A stretch of DNA of 35,710 bases from JAHZMA01 sp965205905 (lineage in GTDB: Bacteria; Pseudomonadota; Alphaproteobacteria; JABAAW01; JAHZMA01): the NCBI GenBank assembly GCA_965205905.1, contig CBDBHZ010000006.1, positions 1 to 35,710 of the forward strand. The letters run 5' to 3'. Positions within the stretch are counted from its first letter, which is position 1, and each line of letters begins with the position of its first letter. The notes below the pieces were generated by a model. It was not told where the DNA came from, did not search any database, and saw only the letters and a program-made list of their open reading frames with translations. Below, one piece after another: positions 34,048 through 35,710 of this stretch. A program made the translations under genes and the position numbers.

Positions 34048-35710
34048 TTAGGCGGACGAGACTGTTTTATCATCGGCATCATCATCTTGTGCATCAGCGT
34101 CTGCTGATTGTTCAACCGCTGGTCCGGTTTCTAAATGCGCTGCCGCTTGCTCGGTTTTCCAATCAGTTTCTTCAGGAATGATTTCTTCGCGTGGCAAATC
34201 TTGAGGCAGGCTAAGATGTGTTTGATGGTCATCATCAGTATGTCCAATTTTTTTCAATGTTTCATTGTCAAAACCCAAACTTGCAACCCCCGATATGAAG
34301 CGATGAATTTCTTGCTGTAAATTGACAGTGCTATCGTTAATATCTTTGGCAACATTACTCATAGAACGTGATGCTTGGTCGGTATCGTTAGCAGCGTCGC
34401 GCACCGTATCAACTGCAATATAAACCTGCTGTGCACTGGTGGTTGCGCTTTGGGCATTATTCACAATTTCACTCATCGATGCGGATTGTTGTTCAACCGC
34501 TGATGCAATAATAGACGCGATTTCGTGCATTTCTTTAATAGTGCCAACCACATCTTTGATAATATCCACCGATTGATGCGTGGCATGTTGCGTTTCGGCA
34601 ATTTGTTCGCTAATTTCGTTGGTGGCCTTTGCGGTTTGCGATGCAAGCGATTTCACCTCGTGCGCAACCACTGCGAAACCTTTACCAGCATCGCCAGCAC
34701 GTGCCGCTTCGATGGTGGCGTTGAGTGCCAGCAAATTGGTTTGCGCGGCAATATCTTGAATCAGCGATATAACATCACCAATGCGTTCTGAGCTTTTTTC
34801 TAAATCGCTGATACCGCTTTTGCCTTACTGGCTTCCGACATCGCATTTTGCGATACATCAGCCGCCCGCGATACTTGTTGGTTAATTTCGCGGATTGAGG
34901 CAGAAAGCTCTTCGGCAGTGCTTGCCACGCTAGAAACGCTATTGGAAGAATTTTCAGCAGCCGTATTCAGATGCTCAGATTGTTCCGAAGCGGCGGAAGC
35001 CACATCATTTAACCGATGCGCTGTGCTTTGCAAATCATGTGTTGACGTGCCTAATTTTTGCAGTAACTCACTGATATTACTATTAAAACCAGCGGTCATT
35101 TCAACCAAACTATCGGTTTGCTGTTGCTTTTCACGCTCTGACTTCTTCATGTTCTTTTTCAAACTGACGCACTTTAATGGTATGGGTGCGGAATGTTTCC
35201 ATAGCGGTTGCCATGTCACCAATTTCGTCTTTATGGTCGGCACCCGGCACGTCAACATCTAAATCGCCCTCTGCCATGCGTGACATAGCATGAGTCATAC
35301 CGCGGATGGGAAGCGAAATTGTGCGCCCGATGATGCTTGATAGCACCCCAGCGATAAGCACCGCTATTATTGTGCCCAATACAATCGTAGAATAAGTGAG
35401 GTTAACAGTGGTTCTCATTATTGCCAACGCGCTAAGAACAACCAGTTTTTCTTCTACAGCTTTGAATTCATCCATTGTGGCGCGGAAATTATCAAAATAG
35501 ACTTTACCACGTTCTTCAGCAACCAACACACCCAAATCTTTTAAGCTTTTATCCTCGCCAATTTCACGGCGCAATTCAATATATGGCACGGCAATCTGAT
35601 CACGCCATTTTATCATAGCATTGCCTGCTTTGAGAAGTATTTTCAAATGATGCGGATGAACCACAAGCTTTTCTCTTAATTCGCTATATTCTTCAAAAAA
35701 ATCTTTTTCA
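34048..35710 (-). pseudogene. Methyl-accepting chemotaxis protein, 5' cut, two apparent frameshifts
   Basis: A transmembrane chemoreceptor that signals to CheA. The frame is open to the right edge, so the N-terminus and first membrane segment lie outside. Domains in order: part of a CHASE3-like sensor (HPHHLKILLKAGNAMIKWRD, near 35660-35600), a membrane helix (TIVLGTIIAVLIAGVLSSIIG, about 35400-35335), HAMP (SLPIRGMTHAMSRMAEGDLDV), a coiled coil, and the conserved signalling tip IAAQTNLLALNATIEAARAG (about 34755-34695). It ends in an acidic tail. Two single-base shifts break it: one extra base near 35142-35150, between QFEKEHE and KSEREKQQQ, and one missing near 34814, between SEASKAKA and GISDLEKSSERIG. 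The coding similarity is continuous on both sides of each, so sequencing error is a real possibility. Confidence 0.9.

Noticed and set aside
34800..35664. Two or three independent small genes in the chemoreceptor region
   Set aside because: Their in-frame parts join end to end as one chemoreceptor (CHASE3-like, membrane helix, HAMP, signalling tip) once two single-base shifts are allowed.
1..35710. CRISPR arrays, tRNA/rRNA genes, insertion sequences, integrases, phage genes
   Set aside because: None found by reading. The regular repeats in 15.2-32.1 kb are protein-coding lobes of about 1 kb, not CRISPR repeats.

Overview
The window is AT-rich bacterial chromosome, most likely from a marine alphaproteobacterium (inferred from gene content: a complete beta-hydroxyaspartate cycle set, a cytochrome-type urate oxidase, an allantoinase-OHCU decarboxylase fusion, and long TbpB-like surface lipoproteins; a SAR116-like lineage would fit but cannot be shown from this sequence alone). 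No tRNA, rRNA, CRISPR array, transposase or integrase is visible.

Layout. (1) 1-1093: malate synthase A, cut by the left edge. (2) 1164-6821: urate catabolism. allE and puuD read leftward. The puuE-uraD fusion, allA and a urate/xanthine-type permease read rightward from a shared divergent spacer. (3) 6949-8890: a LysR regulator and a polytopic membrane protein of unknown role. (4) 8895-13683: a leftward five-gene run, bhcA-bhcB-bhcC-bhcD-uraH, holding the beta-hydroxyaspartate cycle plus the second enzyme of urate breakdown. (5) 13831-15105: a divergent FrhB-family iron-sulfur flavoprotein. (6) 15255-32111: two lipoproteins made of tandem TbpB-like barrel repeats, 3 in the first and 13 in the second. 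The second encodes about 4.37 kaa once two apparent indels are corrected. (7) 32114-35710: a PhzE-like anthranilate/ADIC synthase and a chemoreceptor, each split by two apparent single-base indels.

How the genes fit together. PuuD, UraH, UraD, PuuE, AllE and AllA cover urate to glyoxylate plus urea and ammonia, except for the allantoate-hydrolysing step (allC or equivalent), which is not in the window. BhcA-D then convert two glyoxylate to oxaloacetate without loss of carbon, and malate synthase offers a second glyoxylate sink. The cluster therefore looks like a purine-carbon assimilation module, not only nitrogen scavenging. The position of uraH at the end of the bhc run links the two pathways physically.

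The second theme is surface biology. Both lipoproteins have lipoboxes, and the first carries an in-frame run of eight G in which loss or gain of one base gives early termination, a classic phase-variation arrangement. Six apparent indels fall in the last 4.5 kb and none was detected in the first 31 kb, so the right end of this sequence should be treated as possibly error-prone.
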